Positions 61,821 to 64,000 of a stretch of DNA of 64,000 bases are shown piece after piece (the stretch's first letter is position 1; each line of letters opens with the position of its first letter). The DNA is from Peromyscus leucopus (lineage: Eukaryota; Chordata; Mammalia; Rodentia; Cricetidae): assembly GCF_004664715.2 (NCBI RefSeq), contig NC_051073.1:61427379-61491378 (forward strand), given 5' to 3'. The notes under the pieces are model-generated. The model had not been told where the DNA came from and searched no databases. It worked only from the letters and a program-made list of their open reading frames with translations. Position numbers and translations under genes: made by a program.

Positions 61821-61828
61821 GCCCCGGC
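61626..61828 (-). mobile_element. B1 SINE with a CTG/CCG expansion in its head
   Basis: T-run, then CGAGACAGGGTTTCTCTGTG, CTGTAGACCAGGCTGGCCTT and GTGCTGGGATTAAAGGCGTG. A perfect 17-bp target duplication AATAAATAAATAATCTT lies at 61609-61625 and 61829-61845. The short head of consensus B1 (gccaccaccgcccggc) is replaced by seven CTG and nine CCG units. Confidence 0.95.
61768..61818. repeat. (CTG)7(CCG)9 triplet repeat
   Basis: CTG units occupy 61768-61788 and CCG units 61789-61815, followed by CCA. It lies inside the B1 and presumably grew from its CCA/CCG-rich head. Confidence 0.95.
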
Positions 61829-63009
61829 AATAAATAAATAATCTTACAGACAGATGAGAGGTACTAATCATGAGATACATACAAGGGATGCTTTGATGTC
61901 TATTTATACTCATGGGATCCAGGGATTTTTAGCTAGAGAGCTGATTCCTCTTCATTCATAGATATTCAGATTCTGGGGCCTAGCACACCATTACTTACTC
62001 ATCAAAAACTCGAGGGTGTCCAGAATTTCAGAGCTGCATGAGAAATACCAGTATGATGTAACTGTCAACACTGCCAGTGTCTACAGAGAAGCACACTGCC
62101 CTGCTGTGCAGGTCTGCCTAGGAAGCTGTGTTACACTGAAGGTCATAGGTCAGGATCAAGAGAGCTTGTGTTATGCATGTGTGTATCGGGGTAAGGGCTC
62201 CAGCTGAACCATCAGAAACAAATGCAGCAGAAATCACTTTCAGCAGCACTTTATCTATTGGTTGTATACATGTGTCCCTAAGTACTTTTTCTATAAGTAT
62301 ATCAAAAGTAATTTTATTCATTTGTTAAATCCTTTGCTTTTTTTATTTGCTGAATTGATTTCCACAGTCCTTGAATGCTTATCCAGGTTGCATGTATTTC
62401 TCCACACCTTTAGATCTCGGGCAGAAGCTGTACTGAGTGTTCTCAATATAACATCACAGAATAATTGAAGTTATGTTAAACTGAATAAAAGCCTCTCAAA
62501 TATGAAATACATAGTCTTTTGAGTAATAAAAGCAGAGCTAATTAAGTAAACTAAGTGGCCCTGACTGAAAATGAATTGCTGTTTTAAGGAAAGCTGGATT
62601 ACTTTAAAAGGAAACAAATTGCTCTTTTAAAAAAGTCTTAAAAAGTATAGAATCATACCCCCTCCCCCCGTGGAATGAAAAGAGGAACTGTGTGTGAACT
62701 AGGTAAAAAGCATTCATTCCTTTTCAAACAATATGGTTTAGAATGGCCGATTTTCATAAAGCTAGTGATAATTTTTTAAAAAGACAGTAAAAATCATAAG
62801 AGACTGGAGATAATCTGGCTAGTGAGGTGCTTTCCTTGACCTGAAGACAGAGCCTCGGAGCGCCTCTCCTTGCTGCCTGGTCAGGATTTGAAAAGCCAGA
62901 CTCTAGCACTACCCTAGTTTTCTTCCCACAAGTGTACCTCCAGGATACACACTCTCTGTGTATAGCGCCAAGTGTGTCACCGGAAGTGTTTTACACCCCC
63001 ATTCCTGGG

Positions 63010-63184
63010 GCTGGAGAGACAGCTTTACGAGCATTTGGTGTTCTTGCAGAGGATCCCCCCCAAGTTCAGTTTCCAGCACCCACACCTGGCAGCTTACATT
63101 CACCTGTAACTCCAGCTTCAGAGCATCTGATGCCCTCTTCTGGCCTCTGTGGGCACTCACACACTCATGGCATATATACACAAA

Positions 63185-63222
<38 letters not shown>

Positions 63223-63230
63223 AAATAAAA
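63010..63230 (+). mobile_element. B2 SINE with (CA)n tail
   Basis: GGGGCTGGAGAGACAGC, GTTCAGTTTCCAGCACCC, GTAACTCCAGCTTCAGAGC and CCCTCTTCTGGCCTCTGTG are the B2 head and body. A CA run at about 63184-63220 and ATAAAATAAAAAC end it. Confidence 0.92.
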
Positions 63231-63717
63231 ACCTACATGCCTAATGCTTGAACAGTCATGAGTGGGGGCATTCTTTTCTGAATTATGATGGGTAATTTAA
63301 TTACCTGACTCTCCATACTTATACTTGGAAGTTTGTTAACCTCTTTTCTACATTCCCATACATCTTTCTCACTAGCACCATCCGGCATGGACTTTTGAAA
63401 GTGTCAGGGAAGCCTTCAAAGACTCTCATACTTGGCACATCGCAGACATTAAGTGATCTCAGTGTCCAAAGACGTGACACCAGGGGCTGAATTCTGTACA
63501 GGAAGAGTTCCCAGGTCTGCAGCCTGTGGAATGGTTGAGTCTGCTTCTGTTTGCCACGGGGAAGTCCATATTGAAAATAGCACCTTTAGGCAAACTGACT
63601 TCATCTGAATCACTCTCCAGAAACTTCCTCTCAGCATCTGAGAAGGCTCTTATGTCATTAATCAGGTGTTTGGTTAGAAGCCTGTACCATGAGAGCAGGG
63701 TGGACCCAAGGGTATGG

Positions 63718-64000
63718 TGTTGCTAGAGTTTTCCGCCTTGCCACAGTCAGGACAATCTTGTCACCCGCCAGTCCCACAGCCGCTCAGACCCAACCAAGTA
63801 AACACAAGACTTATATTGCTTACAAACTGTATGGCGTGGCAGGCTTCTTGCTAACTGTGCTTATAGCTTAAATTAGTCCATTTCCATAATTATACTTGCA
63901 CGTAGCTGGTGGCTTACGGCATCTTCACATGCTGTGGTCATGGCGGGGCTGCGTCAGTCTTCTGCTTCTGTCTTTTATTTCTCTTCTGTTAGTTATTTTC
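63718..64000 (-). mobile_element. LTR of the 26718 family, partial
   Basis: Starts TGTTGCTAGAGTTTTCC and follows the LTR at 26718 throughout (CCGCCAGTCCCACAGCCGC, TGCTTACAAACTGTATGG, GGTGGCTTACGGCATC). It continues past the window, so it cannot be told whether it is a solo LTR or part of a provirus. It differs from the other copy largely by missing single bases. Confidence 0.85.

Larger units (their letters stand above)
50754..64000 (+). other. Kalrn: Kalrn intron downstream of exon D (5' part)
   Basis: Intron starting with GTAAAC and running off the right edge. I find no further kalirin exon in it. It contains a B1 scrap at 52.7 kb, MIR relics at 53.5-54.0 and 56.0-56.2 kb, a poly-C/GT tract at 57.0 kb, a 43-base T run at 57.6 kb, an L2-like piece at 58.8 kb, B1 copies at 60.0 and 61.6 kb, a B2 at 63.0 kb and an LTR from 63718. 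The stretches 50760-52740, 54010-55980, 57100-57600, 57660-58760, 58940-59970, 60140-61600 and 61850-63000 hold nothing I can identify. Confidence 0.85.

Overview
The window is a stretch of a rodent nuclear genome, lying entirely inside one large protein-coding gene on the + strand. Four short exons at 23289-23411, 45262-45453, 48757-48888 and 50523-50753 splice in frame, all at phase 0, into 226 residues. I recognise these from memory as part of the spectrin-repeat region of kalirin (Kalrn), the neuronal Rho guanine-nucleotide exchange factor paralogous to TRIO. Each exon has an AG acceptor and a GT donor. Everything else is intron: more than 23 kb before the first exon, then 21.9 kb, 3.3 kb, 1.6 kb, and more than 13 kb to the window end. 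I found no promoter, first or last exon, or second gene.

The interspersed repeats identify the lineage. There are B1, B2, B3/B4-like and ID-like SINEs, rodent L1 pieces and old mammalian MIR/L2 relics. The young B1 copies have the long form common in cricetid rodents (hamsters, voles, deer mice), so the host is a muroid rodent and probably a cricetid. Several SINEs keep readable target-site duplications: B1 at 552-732, 7592-7821, 24982-25154, 29610-29773 and 61626-61828, and a B2 at 41394-41544 nested in an older repeat.

Layout. 1-23288 is intron with B4, B1, B2 and B3 copies, compound CA/GA microsatellites, MIR relics and a MER2-like DNA transposon inside a MIR (14893-15312). 23289-23411 is exon A. 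23412-45261 is intron with a minus-strand endogenous-retrovirus remnant (LTR 26718-27295, polypurine tract, about 1.25 kb of internal sequence, Lys-type primer-binding site 28550-28567), an ancient L1 interrupted by a B4 (about 32170-33440), an IAP-like LTR (34202-34500), L1 3' fragments and tetranucleotide repeats. 45262-50753 holds exons B-D with short introns, one of which carries a 52-bp element repeated three times. 50754-64000 is intron with MIR/L2 relics, a 43-base T run, a B1 with a CTG/CCG expansion, a B2, and at the very end another copy of the 26718 LTR family.

The four exons supply two consecutive three-helix spectrin repeats, expected to serve as scaffold and spacer in the full protein, upstream of its first Dbl-homology exchange domain. 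I saw no new gene system. The points most worth a second look are the discordant 5' side of the retroviral remnant, the triplet expansion in the B1, the tandem triplication in the MIR, a 26-bp near-perfect palindrome, two repeat-poor blocks that could be conserved intronic elements, and deletion-rich sequence at the window end that may be an assembly problem.
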